Shown here: piece by piece, positions 1-6,867 of the stretch
Layout of the letters: every line of letters starts with the position of its first letter
Position numbering within the stretch: the first letter of the stretch is position 1
Assembly (NCBI GenBank): GCA_003140215.1
Contig: PLJL01000004.1
Location: 2,204,192-2,268,191 of the forward strand
DNA: 64,000 nucleotides
Direction: 5' to 3'
From: Vulcanimicrobiota bacterium
Lineage (GTDB): Bacteria > Vulcanimicrobiota > Vulcanimicrobiia > Vulcanimicrobiales > Vulcanimicrobiaceae
Notes under the pieces: generated by a model
Told to the model about the DNA's origin: nothing
Databases searched by the model: none
What the model saw: the letters and a program-made list of their open reading frames with translations, nothing else
Translations under genes and position numbers: made by a program

Positions 1-260
1 GAAAAGCCCGCGAACGTGACCGCGTACACCGAATGCGTGGCGGCGAGGTGCGGGATCACGGCGTTCCAGGTCCACGCCCCACTCGCCAGTCCGGGGACGA
101 GCACGACCGAATCGCCGCTGCCGAAACGCTCGACGTGCAGCATCCCGACGTCGAAGCTTTCGATCGGGCGCGGCGCAGGTGCAAGCGCTGCGGCATGCGC
201 GGGGAGCGAGACCGACAGTGCGAGCAGCGCGGCGCACACGGCCGCGATGAGATTACGCAT
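1..260 (-). CDS. Exported alpha/beta-fold hydrolase, C-terminus beyond window
   Basis: Only the first 86 or so codons are present; the gene runs off the left edge. The N-terminus is a clear Sec signal peptide (Met-Arg-Asn, hydrophobic Ala/Leu core, ending near LPAHA-AA). It is followed by the start of an alpha/beta hydrolase: a strand ending in VLVPGLASGAW, where the oxyanion-hole HGxxG motif is expected, then WNAVIPHLA and VYAVTFAG, typical of the strand-3 region. The ATG at 258-260 overlaps the end of the upstream HTH gene by a few bases, so the two are probably cotranscribed. The catalytic Ser, Asp and His lie outside the window, so the substrate cannot be guessed. Confidence 0.75.
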   Translation of the reverse strand, partial: MRNLIAAVCAALLALSVSLPAHAAALAPAPRPIESFDVGMLHVERFGSGDSVVLVPGLASGAWTWNAVIPHLAATHSVYAVTFAGF

Positions 261-459
261 GGATGGACTCCTCGTCGAGAAAGATGTCGTGAATGGTGCG
301 CTCGAAGACGCGGGCGATTTTGAACGCCAGGGGGAGCGAGGGATCGTACTTGCCGACCTCGAGCGCGTTGACGGTCTGGCGGCTGACGCCGAGCCGCTCC
401 GCGAGGTCACCCTGCGACCACTCGCGCTCCGCGCGTAAGACGCGCAGCGTGTTCTTCAC
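253..459 (-). CDS. Small Xre-family HTH regulator
   Basis: This 68-aa protein is almost entirely one helix-turn-helix domain of the short YgzD-like Xre type: LRAEREWSQGDLAERLGVSRQT is the HTH core (split here at Q and D), and the protein ends in the FLDEES motif common to the family. It starts at GTG 457-459, inside the stop region of the upstream membrane-protein gene (GTGA overlap), so translation is coupled. These short regulators usually repress their own operon. A palindromic sequence overlapping the -35 box upstream of the operon is the obvious candidate operator. Identification by family pattern is firm; the target is inferred. Confidence 0.88.
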   Translation of the reverse strand: MKNTLRVLRAEREWSQGDLAERLGVSRQTVNALEVGKYDPSLPLAFKIARVFERTIHDIFLDEESIHA

Positions 460-845
460 GTGTAGCGCCGGCGACCGATGTAGACGCCCAGGCCGTAGAG
501 CGCCATCGTGAACGGGAAGACCCAGCCCACGCTGAACGTCGGAACGCCCGCGAGCCATTGCAAGAAGCCGACCGTGAGGGTGACCGCAAAGGTGCCGAAC
601 ACCGCGAACAACATCCCTTCCGCGTGGATCTTGCGGAACAGCTCGTCGCCGGCACGAATGCCGCGGACGTTTTCGATTCCGGCGAACACCAGCGGGACGA
701 GCGGTAGCAACGCGAGGATCACGTGCAGCGCGTCGGGCCGACGAGGCTCGGGCATGAAGCTGCCCACGGCCACGACGACGACGCAATAGACGCCCATCCA
801 GAGCAAGAAGCGCATCTGGTGCGCCTTCGTAGCCGCGTTCATCAT
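456..845 (-). CDS. Four-helix membrane protein paired with Xre regulator
   Basis: A 129-aa protein with four predicted membrane helices (roughly residues 12-30, 40-60, 78-98 and 105-123) and a short cytoplasmic loop after helix 2 containing RAGDELFRKIHAEG. This arrangement, a DUF2178-like four-helix protein directly followed by a short Xre regulator, is common in many phyla, but its job is not known. I chose the ATG at 843-845 (next to another ATG) because a good promoter -10 box lies only 7 nt upstream, implying a leaderless transcript. An ATG 36 nt further upstream lies inside the -35/spacer region and is unlikely. Confidence 0.8.
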   Translation of the reverse strand: MMNAATKAHQMRFLLWMGVYCVVVVAVGSFMPEPRRPDALHVILALLPLVPLVFAGIENVRGIRAGDELFRKIHAEGMLFAVFGTFAVTLTVGFLQWLAGVPTFSVGWVFPFTMALYGLGVYIGRRRYT

Positions 846-852
846 GCACCCA

Positions 853-881
853 ATAGTAAAGGACACTTGTCTCCCTGTCAA
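853..881 (-). promoter_or_regulatory. Promoter of the membrane protein/Xre operon, with palindromic operator
   Basis: On the minus strand, TTGACA (876-881) is followed after exactly 17 bp by TACTAT (853-858). The start codon is 7 nt after the -10, so the mRNA is probably leaderless. An inverted repeat, ACACTTG/CAAGTGT (863-885), overlaps the -35 and spacer and is a plausible operator for the small Xre protein. The -35 straddles the left end of the IS-like element, so the insertion may have supplied part of it. Confidence 0.65.
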
Positions 882-912
882 GTGTACTGGTCATAATATA
901 CTTGACACAAAC
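880..912 (+). repeat. Left terminal inverted repeat of the IS1595-like element
   Basis: Begins AAGTGTACTGG and contains ACTTGACACAAA at its inner end. It matches the reverse complement of 3497-3529 at about 24 of 33 positions without gaps. The inner part supplies the TTGACA -35 box of the transposase promoter. Confidence 0.65.
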
Positions 913-930
913 GAACGGTTAGTCTAGAAT
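902..930 (+). promoter_or_regulatory. Transposase promoter inside the terminal repeat
   Basis: TTGACA (902-907), a 17-bp spacer and TAGAAT (925-930). Only 6 nt separate the -10 from the transposase ATG at 937, so the transcript is likely leaderless. The bases just before this ATG (GGGTGC) are identical to those before the divergent membrane-protein ATG. Confidence 0.65.
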
Positions 931-936
931 GGGTGC

Positions 937-1890
937 ATGGAAGCGCTCCCCGCCGACCCGACCTCGCTCCTTGAAGCCGTCGCGCTCTTTGCTGACAAGC
1001 AAGTAGCCCACGACTACTTCGTGGCGCTGCGCTGGCCGTACGCCGTCGCGTGTCCTCGGATGGACTGCGGGTCGGCTGACGTGGCGAAGATAGCGAACCG
1101 TAACGCGTGGCGCTGCCGCGACTGCGACCGGCAGTTTACGGCCAAGGTCGGGACGATCTTCGAAGATAGCCCCATCGGCTTCGACAAGTGGTTGCCCGCG
1201 TTGTGGATGCTCACGGCCTGCCGCAACGGCGTCTCGTCGTACGAGATTCACCGGGCGCTGAAGGTCACGCAGAAAACGGCGTGGTTCATGCTTCACCGTC
1301 TGCGCCTGTCGCTCAAGACTGAGACGTTCGACACGCTCCGCGGCGAGGTCGAAGCCGATGAAACGTATATCGGGGGGAGCGTCAAGAACAAGCGCGGGAA
1401 TATCGGGCACTCCAAGACCGGCAAGAAGGCGCAGGGCCCGCAGGCTGGCAGGACTGTCGTTATGGGCATGATCGAACGCGGTGGCCGCGTGCGCGCCTTT
1501 GTCATCCCCAACGTCCGCCGCACCACCGTCATGCCGAGGATCGTCGAGCACATCGCGCCCGGGTCGACCGTCTACACAGACGCGTTGCACTCGTATAACG
1601 ACGTGAGCGCGAGCTACGCGCATCGTGTGATTAACCACGCCGTCGCGTACGTCGAAGGCCAGGTTCACACAAACTCGATTGAAAACTTCTGGAGTGTGCT
1701 CAAACGCACGCTGGCCGGAACGTATATCTGCGCGCGCCCCTGGCACCTTGACGCCTACCTAGACGAGCAGATCTTCCGCTTCAACGCCCGTCGCGAGAAC
1801 GACGGAACGCGGTTCACCCAAGGGCTCAAAGGGGCCGACGGTCGCCGGCTCACCTGGAAGGCTCTTACGGATAAGAACGACCGCGAATGA
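937..1890 (+). CDS. IS1595-family (ISXO2-like) transposase
   Basis: A 317-aa transposase. The N-terminus (residues 35-70) is a zinc ribbon with CPRMDC and CRDC pairs, as in IS1595-family proteins. The DDE-type ISXO2 domain follows: first acid in GEVEADETYIGG (about residue 145), second in VYTDALHSY (about 210), then the NSIENFWSVLKR block. The protein is full length with no frameshift, so the element may still be mobile. The start is fixed by the promoter geometry just upstream. No other transposase in the window is related to it. Confidence 0.93.
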   Translation: MEALPADPTSLLEAVALFADKQVAHDYFVALRWPYAVACPRMDCGSADVAKIANRNAWRCRDCDRQFTAKVGTIFEDSPIGFDKWLPALWMLTACRNGVSSYEIHRALKVTQKTAWFMLHRLRLSLKTETFDTLRGEVEADETYIGGSVKNKRGNIGHSKTGKKAQGPQAGRTVVMGMIERGGRVRAFVIPNVRRTTVMPRIVEHIAPGSTVYTDALHSYNDVSASYAHRVINHAVAYVEGQVHTNSIENFWSVLKRTLAGTYICARPWHLDAYLDEQIFRFNARRENDGTRFTQGLKGADGRRLTWKALTDKNDRE

Positions 1891-1957
1891 CGGGGCTGGT
1901 TTGGGGCGCCCTTTGGGAGTGAGGGAGTCCGTCGCGACAGGGGGGAATACTCCTCCC

Positions 1958-2509
1958 ATGCCGCGCCTTCCGACGCCAGCGTTTGACGAGAGAAAAGCGG
2001 CCCAAGCCGCCGCGCGCTTCTTGGCGCTCAGCGGCGGCACGATGGACCGCCTCAAGTTCGTGAAGCTAATGTACCTAATGGATCGCAGGGCCTTGCTGTC
2101 GCGAGGCACGCCGGTCACGAACGACATCTATTATTCAATGCCACACGGCCCCGTTCCAAGCAACGTCTACAACCTCGTTCGTCACGGATTCGGAACCTTT
2201 TGGCCGGACTACATCGAAAGCCCGAACAACAGGACTGTTGTCCTGGCGCGGCATCCGGGCGAGGACACGCTCTCGGAGTCCGAGTTAGCAATCATTGATG
2301 CTCTGTGGGAAAAGTACAAAGACTGGCACGGGGTAAGGATGCGAAACTTCACGCATAGGTTGCCCGAGTACCAGGACCCCGGGGCCGGGCGCATCACGAT
2401 AGACATAGCAGAAATCCTCGCAGCCGAGAAAACGCCAGAGGAGGCGGTGGCGATCGAGCGCGACCTTCAAGCGACGCGGCTCGTCAAAGCGCTGTTCTCG
2501 GGAGCATAA
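1958..2509 (+). CDS. Panacea-domain (SocA/GepA-like) antitoxin candidate
   Basis: A 183-aa protein whose first 110 residues match the Panacea (DUF4065) fold: KFVKLMYLMDRRAL, then PVTNDIYYSMPHGPVPSNVY, the family signature in which a helix bundle is followed by a Y/HGPV loop. Panacea proteins are versatile antitoxins for unrelated toxins, and some act as adaptors or effectors in phages. The ATG at 1958 follows a GGGGGGA ribosome-binding site. A second gene follows after 12 nt, the usual layout of a two-gene toxin-antitoxin unit. Here the pair is cargo inside the transposable element, where it would favour retention of the insertion. Confidence 0.8.
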   Translation: MPRLPTPAFDERKAAQAAARFLALSGGTMDRLKFVKLMYLMDRRALLSRGTPVTNDIYYSMPHGPVPSNVYNLVRHGFGTFWPDYIESPNNRTVVLARHPGEDTLSESELAIIDALWEKYKDWHGVRMRNFTHRLPEYQDPGAGRITIDIAEILAAEKTPEEAVAIERDLQATRLVKALFSGA

Positions 2510-2521
2510 CCGGCCGCAGAG

Positions 2522-2917
2522 GTGCTGGGCGCAGGCGACACTTTTATCAGCCGTTTGCCGGGAGTTTCTACCGAGCATCTGTTTATCGTCCTGACCGATC
2601 CTGACGCGAACAATAAAGCAGTCTGCGTTAACGTCACATCGAGACGCACCGTTTCCGATACGACAACGCTGTGCCAACGGGTCGACCACCCGTACTTAAC
2701 GCATGAATCGGCCATATTCTACGCGGAAGCGACGTTGGCCGACCTGGCGCAGCTCGACGTTGCGCTTGCGCCAGGTAGTCCCATCCCGGGCCTACGCCAG
2801 GATGCGCCATGTTCGGCACCCTTCTTAAGGCGCGTTCGGCGGGGGCTTCTCGATTCGCCTGAAACGCCGCCCCGTATCAAGGCCGAATGTCTCGCGCTCT
2901 GGGGGCCAAACCCTTAG
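2522..2917 (+). CDS. Putative toxin partner, possibly PemK/MazF-like fold
   Basis: A 131-aa protein starting at GTG 12 nt after the Panacea gene. Residues 3-75 read like a small beta-barrel: GDTFISRLPG, EHLFIVLTDP, VCVNVTS, then HPYLTHES and IFYAEA. The GD near the N-terminus and a hydrophobic strand ending in a TDP loop resemble PemK/MazF-type ribonucleases, but I do not see their exact catalytic signature. Toxin status rests mainly on pairing with a Panacea protein. It could also be a conserved hypothetical with another function. Confidence 0.55.
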   Translation: MLGAGDTFISRLPGVSTEHLFIVLTDPDANNKAVCVNVTSRRTVSDTTTLCQRVDHPYLTHESAIFYAEATLADLAQLDVALAPGSPIPGLRQDAPCSAPFLRRVRRGLLDSPETPPRIKAECLALWGPNP

Positions 2918-2955
2918 AGTCGGCCGCAGAGCGACGGCTCGGGGCGTACGCTAGT

Positions 2956-3117
2956 CTACGCGGGTCGGACCTTCGGTTTCGGGCCGCGCTTCACGCCGTT
3001 GGACTGCGCCTTCTCGGCCGAGGCCAGGGCGTCTACGTCGCCCTTTGGGACCCTGGCGATCGCAGCGACGATCTTCTGAAATGGGGTCAGCGGCCTCTGA
3101 GGTTCCAGCTTCGCCAT
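2956..3117 (-). CDS. Small basic protein, 53 aa
   Basis: Minus-strand reading frame from ATG 3115-3117 to TAG 2956-2958: begins MAKLEPQRPLTPFQKIV and ends GVKRGPKPKVRP. Its composition (FQKIVAAIARVPKGDVD, then a Lys/Arg/Pro-rich tail) resembles small phage- and plasmid-associated proteins rather than chance translation. The start has no clear ribosome-binding site, but TATTCT lies 6 nt upstream, suggesting another leaderless gene. A competing plus-strand frame over the same bases has biased, low-complexity composition and was not called. Function unknown. Confidence 0.5.
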   Translation of the reverse strand: MAKLEPQRPLTPFQKIVAAIARVPKGDVDALASAEKAQSNGVKRGPKPKVRPA

Positions 3118-3173
3118 GCGCTAAGAATACCACGTCCGCGCGGGGTTTCGCGAGCGAGCGCGTAGAAGCAAAA

Positions 3174-3207
3174 CACCCCGGCCGCGACGGGTGTCGTAAC
3201 CGGGGTG
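3174..3207. terminator. GC-rich hairpin
   Basis: CACCCCGG (3174-3181) and CCGGGGTG (3200-3207) form a perfect 8-bp stem with an 18-nt loop. There is no T-run, so a rho-independent role is uncertain. Confidence 0.35.
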
Positions 3208-3283
3208 GCGCGCCCGCATTCCGTGTGAAGGGAGGGGGTGGTGCTTATGAGGGTCTGATCCCTCGCAAGGGGGTCCTCAACCG

Positions 3284-3318
3284 AGAGCCCGTTTCCGTTA
3301 CTGCGGGGCGGGCTCTTT
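3284..3318 (+). terminator. Terminator-like hairpin
   Basis: AGAGCCCG (3284-3291) pairs with CGGGCTCT (3309-3316) around a 17-nt loop, followed by TTTGGTTATT. It could end plus-strand transcription coming from the Panacea/toxin pair. Confidence 0.4.
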
Positions 3319-3327
3319 GGTTATTCG

Positions 3328-3364
3328 TACGGTTGTACGACCGTATAATGGTTCGATTCGAACC
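3328..3364. promoter_or_regulatory. Two adjacent palindromes overlapping a TATAAT box
   Basis: TACGGTTGTACGACCGTA (3328-3345) is palindromic at 14 of 18 positions, and GGTTCGATTCGAACC (3350-3364) is a perfect 15-bp palindrome. TATAAT lies between them at 3344-3349. This looks like an operator region, but no gene that would use it is evident. Confidence 0.35.
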
Positions 3365-3496
3365 CGGAACCGTAACAGTCCTACACACGCTTGCTATTTC
3401 CAAGAAACTTAACACAGAAGCAAGCGTGAACCGTGGAGCGTTCCCGCCCTCCTAGCCGATAGGCTGCTAGGCTTGCTTGGGTGCCATTCCAGGGTC

Positions 3497-3529
3497 TTTT
3501 GCGTCAAGTCAGTCATGTCCAGTGTACTT
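3497..3529 (-). repeat. Right terminal inverted repeat of the IS1595-like element
   Basis: The reverse complement begins AAGTACACTGGACAT and ends GACTTGACGCAAAA, matching the left repeat over 33 bp. Eleven bases further right, AAGTACCCTGGACA (from 3541) repeats the outer tip in the opposite direction, giving a strong inverted repeat (3519-3553). Confidence 0.62.
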
Positions 3530-3590
3530 AGCTATCTGTTAAGTACCCTGGACACCCGCCGGGCGGACACGGACGGCGGTTTGCGCCGGT

Positions 3591-4232
3591 CTAGGGCGCT
3601 AACCGCGTCAGCATCCACCCTTCGGGGCTCCGCTCGTAGGCGATGCGGTCGTGGACGCGGTTGAGGCGGCCTTGCCAAAACTCGAAGCGGCCCGGGACGA
3701 CGCGATACCCGCCCCAGAACGGCGGGCGTGGGACGTCGTCGGGGAAGCGCGCCTCCGCCTCGGAGACCGCGCGTTCCAGCGACTCGCGATTCGGTACGAC
3801 CGCGCTTTGGCTCGAGGCCCACGCCGCCAGACGGTGCCCCCGCGGACGGCTCGCAAAATACGCGTCGCTCTCCACGTCGAGGACGCGCTCGACGTTGCCT
3901 TCGACGCGGATCTGGCGTTCGAGCTCGCCCCACCAGAACACCAGCGCCGCGGCCGGATGCGCCGCCAGGTCGGCGCCCTTGCGGCTCTCGTAGTTGGTAA
4001 AGAACACGAAGCCGCGCGCATCCCACTGGCGCAGCAGCACGATCCGCGCCGCCGGCCGGCCGTCGGCGCCTACCGTCGCGAGCGTCATCGCGTTGGGCTC
4101 CGGGATCGTCGCCGCGTTGAGCGCCGCGTCGAGCCAACTGCGAAACTCTTCGAACGGATCGCGCGCAACGAGGGCAACGTCCAGCTCGGCGCGCTGGTAG
4201 CTGGTCCGCCGGTTACGAATCTCGTCGTCCAC
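3591..4232 (-). CDS. pdxH: Pyridoxamine/pyridoxine 5'-phosphate oxidase
   Basis: A 213-aa FMN-dependent oxidase that converts PNP or PMP to pyridoxal 5'-phosphate, the last step of vitamin B6 synthesis and salvage. The split-barrel FMN-binding domain includes [40 protein letters not shown] (FMN phosphate site) and SRKGADL. The C-terminal dimerisation region has [24 protein letters not shown] and ends in the family-typical Arg-Leu-Ala-Pro. Length is normal. It begins 12 nt after the vWA protein stop and is the last gene of the long minus-strand run, so it is probably read from upstream promoters. Confidence 0.97.
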   Translation of the reverse strand: MDDEIRNRRTSYQRAELDVALVARDPFEEFRSWLDAALNAATIPEPNAMTLATVGADGRPAARIVLLRQWDARGFVFFTNYESRKGADLAAHPAAALVFWWGELERQIRVEGNVERVLDVESDAYFASRPRGHRLAAWASSQSAVVPNRESLERAVSEAEARFPDDVPRPPFWGGYRVVPGRFEFWQGRLNRVHDRIAYERSPEGWMLTRLAP

Positions 4233-4244
4233 GGTTACCTGCGA

Positions 4245-5168
4245 TCACGGAAAGCGGCCGGCGAGCAATCCGCCGGCGACTGCGAGGATGACGACCGCTC
4301 CGCCCCCGAGCGCCAGCGGCAGCGACGCGTCGATGCGCTTCTTCTCGGTCGTCGTGCTGTTCGCTAGGGCGGCAAGCCGGCTGCGCAAGCTGCCGGCGTC
4401 GTTCGCGCGCGCGTACACGCCGCGGGCGGAGGACGCGATCTGGCGCAGCGCGTCTTCGTCGATCGTCGCGGCCTGATCGGTGCCTGGGACGAGTTGTCCG
4501 CTGTCGTTGGTTCCGATCCCGACCGTGTCGATCTCGATCCCGCTCGCGCCGAGCTGTTGGGCGGTCGTGAGCGGATCGACCCCCAGGTTGTTGACGCCGT
4601 CGGTGATGAGCACGATCGCGCGGCGTCCGGACTTCGGGAGCTCGCGGCCCGCCGCCGCCAGCGCGTCTCCGATCGCGGTGCCGCCGTTGGGCGGCGGGAT
4701 GCGGGAGATCGCGTCGCGCAGCGCGTCCTTGTCGCCCGTCAACGGCGCGACGACGCCGGCCCCGCCGGCGAAGGCGACGATGGCAAGCCGGGTGCCGTCG
4801 GGGACGCTGTCGATGAAGGCCCGCACCGCCGCGGCCGCGGCGTCGGCGCGCGTGGGGTCGACGTCGGTCGCCCGCATCGACCCCGACGTGTCGACGCACA
4901 GGACGATCGCCCCACCGCGCACCGGAACCAGCGCCGTGAAGCGAGGCCCCGCCAGCGCCGCGCCGAGCGCGACGATGCCCAGCGCGGCGGCGGCGGCGAT
5001 CGCCAACGCCGGATCGAGACGCTGCCGCGTCGCCGCCTCGAAGAACGCCAGGTCGCTGTAGGCGAGGGCGGCGGCGGCGGCACGGCGCGCGGCGCCGCGC
5101 GCCGCCCAGAGGAACAGCGCGGCGACGACGATCCCCACGGCGATCCAAACCGGATGGGCGAGGCTCAC
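4245..5168 (-). CDS. Membrane-anchored von Willebrand factor A protein (BatA-like)
   Basis: A 307-aa protein with two N-terminal membrane helices (residues about 8-24 and 55-78), a vWA domain (about 85-270) and a C-terminal helix. The metal-ion-dependent adhesion site is intact: DTSGSM (about residue 93), a Thr in GGTAIGDAL, and the Asp of LITDGVNN. It is the last member of a MoxR / DUF58 / vWA cluster. In such clusters the AAA ATPase and vWA proteins act together as chaperones for membrane or exported complexes. Its start overlaps the upstream stop by 4 nt (ATGA). Confidence 0.88.
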   Translation of the reverse strand: MSLAHPVWIAVGIVVAALFLWAARGAARRAAAAALAYSDLAFFEAATRQRLDPALAIAAAAALGIVALGAALAGPRFTALVPVRGGAIVLCVDTSGSMRATDVDPTRADAAAAAVRAFIDSVPDGTRLAIVAFAGGAGVVAPLTGDKDALRDAISRIPPPNGGTAIGDALAAAGRELPKSGRRAIVLITDGVNNLGVDPLTTAQQLGASGIEIDTVGIGTNDSGQLVPGTDQAATIDEDALRQIASSARGVYARANDAGSLRSRLAALANSTTTEKKRIDASLPLALGGGAVVILAVAGGLLAGRFP

Positions 5169-5953
5169 GGCGCGATGCCGAACGCGCGCGCCAGCGAGGC
5201 GCGGCCGTCGCCCTCGTCCAGGCTCGCGGTGCGCCAGCCCGCCTCGCGAAAGCGCGCGTGCAACGCCGCCTCACGCTCGCGCGCCTGCTCGCCGTAGCGC
5301 CGGCGCGCTCGCGCGCCGACGAATACGCGCCGCACGCGCCCGCTCTCGGCATCACGCAATCGCGCCACGCCCCGCAACGGAAGATCGTCACGCCAGGGAT
5401 CGCGCGCGAGCAGCACCGTCGCGTCGAAACGCAGCGCCGCGCGAATCAGCTCCTCATCCGGGGGCAGGTCGAAGCCGTCCGTGAGAACGAGCAGCGACGT
5501 ACCGCGCGGCAGGGCGCGCCGCGCGATCGCGAGCGCGGGACCGAAGCGGAAGACACCCTGCGCACGCACCGCAGACGCCGCGCGGCGATCGCGGACGATC
5601 TGCTCGTCGACCACACGCGCCGCCCGGTCGTCGCCCTCGAGCGCGCCGAACCACGCGCGCAGGGCTTCGTCCGCCGCAGCGGCGAGCGAGCGTCGCCGGC
5701 CGACTCGCATCGATCCCGATTCGTCGACGATCGCCGCCAGAACCAGCGTCGTCTCTTCGACGTAGATCCGCGTCTGCAGCGTCCCGGCGCGGGCGGTCGC
5801 GGCGTGGTCGATGCGGCGCGGGTCATCGCCTTCGACGTAGCCGCGCAGCTGCGAGAAGACGAAGCCGTCGCCGGGCCGGCTTCCGCGCGTCGCGCTGCCC
5901 GCGCGCGGCGTCGCACGCGCACCTCGCAAGATCGCGGCGCGCAGCGCGTTCAC
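5165..5953 (-). CDS. DUF58 domain protein
   Basis: A 262-aa protein with the DUF58 signature RGYVEGDDPRRIDHAATAR (residues about 38-56) followed by a vWA-like core: IVDESGSMRVG (MIDAS-like), LLVLTDGFDLP and a C-terminal AFGIAP. Unlike many DUF58 proteins it lacks N-terminal membrane helices, so it is probably a cytosolic partner of the MoxR ATPase encoded just upstream. It overlaps both neighbours by 4 nt, showing tight translational coupling. The biochemical role of the family is still inferred. Confidence 0.88.
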   Translation of the reverse strand: MNALRAAILRGARATPRAGSATRGSRPGDGFVFSQLRGYVEGDDPRRIDHAATARAGTLQTRIYVEETTLVLAAIVDESGSMRVGRRRSLAAAADEALRAWFGALEGDDRAARVVDEQIVRDRRAASAVRAQGVFRFGPALAIARRALPRGTSLLVLTDGFDLPPDEELIRAALRFDATVLLARDPWRDDLPLRGVARLRDAESGRVRRVFVGARARRRYGEQAREREAALHARFREAGWRTASLDEGDGRASLARAFGIAP

Positions 5954-6867
5954 GGCGCCGGAACCGAAGCCACGATGCGCCGCACGACGTCCTCCGGGTC
6001 GCCGCCCGTAATCGCGAGTCGGTCGTCGTAGGAGACGCGGTGCCGGAGCACGGCCGGCGCGATGTCGCGCACGTCGTCGGGTGTCGCGAAGTCGCGGTCC
6101 TCCAGGTACGCCCGCGCGCGGCCGAGCGCGACGAGCGCCAGGGCGGCGCGGGGGCTGGCGCCGTGCGCCACCATGTCGGCACCGCGCGTGGCACGCGCGA
6201 TATCGATCGCGTAGTCGCGCAGCTTGGCGTCGAAGAACACGCTGTGGGCTTCGCGCTGCCAGCGCAGCACGTCGTCGAGCGTGGCCGCGTCGCGCCGCAA
6301 CGGCGGCTCGCCGGCGCCGAAGCGGTCGACGATGCTGCGTTCCTCGTCGCGCGACGGATATGTCACCACGACTTTGGCCAGGAACCGGTCGAGCTGGGCC
6401 AGCGGGAGCGGATAGGTTCCGTCGGAGTCGTAGGGGTTCATCGTGGCCAGCACGACGAACGGCGCCGGCAGATCGAGGGTCTGCAAGCCGATCGTCGCGC
6501 GGCGCTCCTGCATCCCTTCGAGCAGCGCCGATTGTACTTTGGCCGGGGCGCGATTGATCTCATCGGCAAGCACGACGTTGGCGAACAGCGGGCCGAGCAC
6601 GGTGGTGAACTCGGCGCTCTTCTGATCGAAGATGCGCGTGCCCACGATGTCGGACGGCAGCAGATCGGGCGTGAACTGCACGCGCCGGAAGACGCCGCCG
6701 ACCGCGGCCGCGAGCGCTCGGCAGGCGAGCGTCTTGGCGACGCCCGGTGCGCCCTCGAGCAACAGATGTCCGCCGGCGATCAACGCGAGCACGAGGCCGT
6801 CGACGACATCGTCTTGGCCGACGATCGTCGCGCGCAGCGCGTCGAGGACGTCGCGTGGCCGGTTCAC
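5950..6867 (-). CDS. MoxR-family AAA+ ATPase
   Basis: A 305-aa ATPase. Walker A is LLEGAPGVAKTLACRAL (about residues 37-53), followed by the MoxR-specific RVQFTPDLLPSDIVGTRIFD. Walker B is VVLADEINRAPAKVQSALLE, sensor 1 is ATMNPYDSDGTYPLP, and the arginine-finger region is LAQLDRFL. The C-terminal lid includes GASPRAALAL. MoxR proteins are chaperone-like ATPases that mature metalloenzymes or envelope proteins together with DUF58 and vWA partners, which are encoded next to it here. Starts and stops overlap by 4 nt on both sides. Confidence 0.95.
   Translation of the reverse strand: MNRPRDVLDALRATIVGQDDVVDGLVLALIAGGHLLLEGAPGVAKTLACRALAAAVGGVFRRVQFTPDLLPSDIVGTRIFDQKSAEFTTVLGPLFANVVLADEINRAPAKVQSALLEGMQERRATIGLQTLDLPAPFVVLATMNPYDSDGTYPLPLAQLDRFLAKVVVTYPSRDEERSIVDRFGAGEPPLRRDAATLDDVLRWQREAHSVFFDAKLRDYAIDIARATRGADMVAHGASPRAALALVALGRARAYLEDRDFATPDDVRDIAPAVLRHRVSYDDRLAITGGDPEDVVRRIVASVPAP

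Larger units (their letters stand above)
880..3529 (+). mobile_element. IS1595/ISXO2-like transposable element with passenger genes
   Basis: About 2.65 kb bounded by a 33-bp imperfect terminal inverted repeat (880-912 and 3497-3529, about 24 of 33 positions matching). It encodes an ISXO2-type transposase next to the left end, then a Panacea-domain protein, a probable toxin partner, and a convergent 53-aa protein. IS1595-family elements are known to carry passenger genes. I could not see a convincing 8-bp target duplication. A second partial copy of the repeat outer tip, inverted, begins at 3541, so the right junction may be complex. Confidence 0.65.
3118..3590. other. Gene-free stretch with several palindromes, right end of the element
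   Basis: No convincing gene here. It holds a GC-rich hairpin (3174-3207), a terminator-like hairpin (3284-3318), two operator-like palindromes (3328-3345 and 3350-3364), a wider inverted repeat ACGCTTGC/GCAAGCGT (3387-3394 and 3420-3427), and the right terminal repeat of the element (3497-3529). A 35-codon frame beginning at 3348 is too short to support. The density of dyad symmetry suggests regulatory or transposition-related DNA. Confidence 0.55.

Noticed and set aside
3320-3375. T-arm-like GGTTCGATTCGAACC suggesting a tRNA
   Set aside because: It is a plain palindrome; no matching acceptor stem, D-arm or anticodon arm could be drawn around it.
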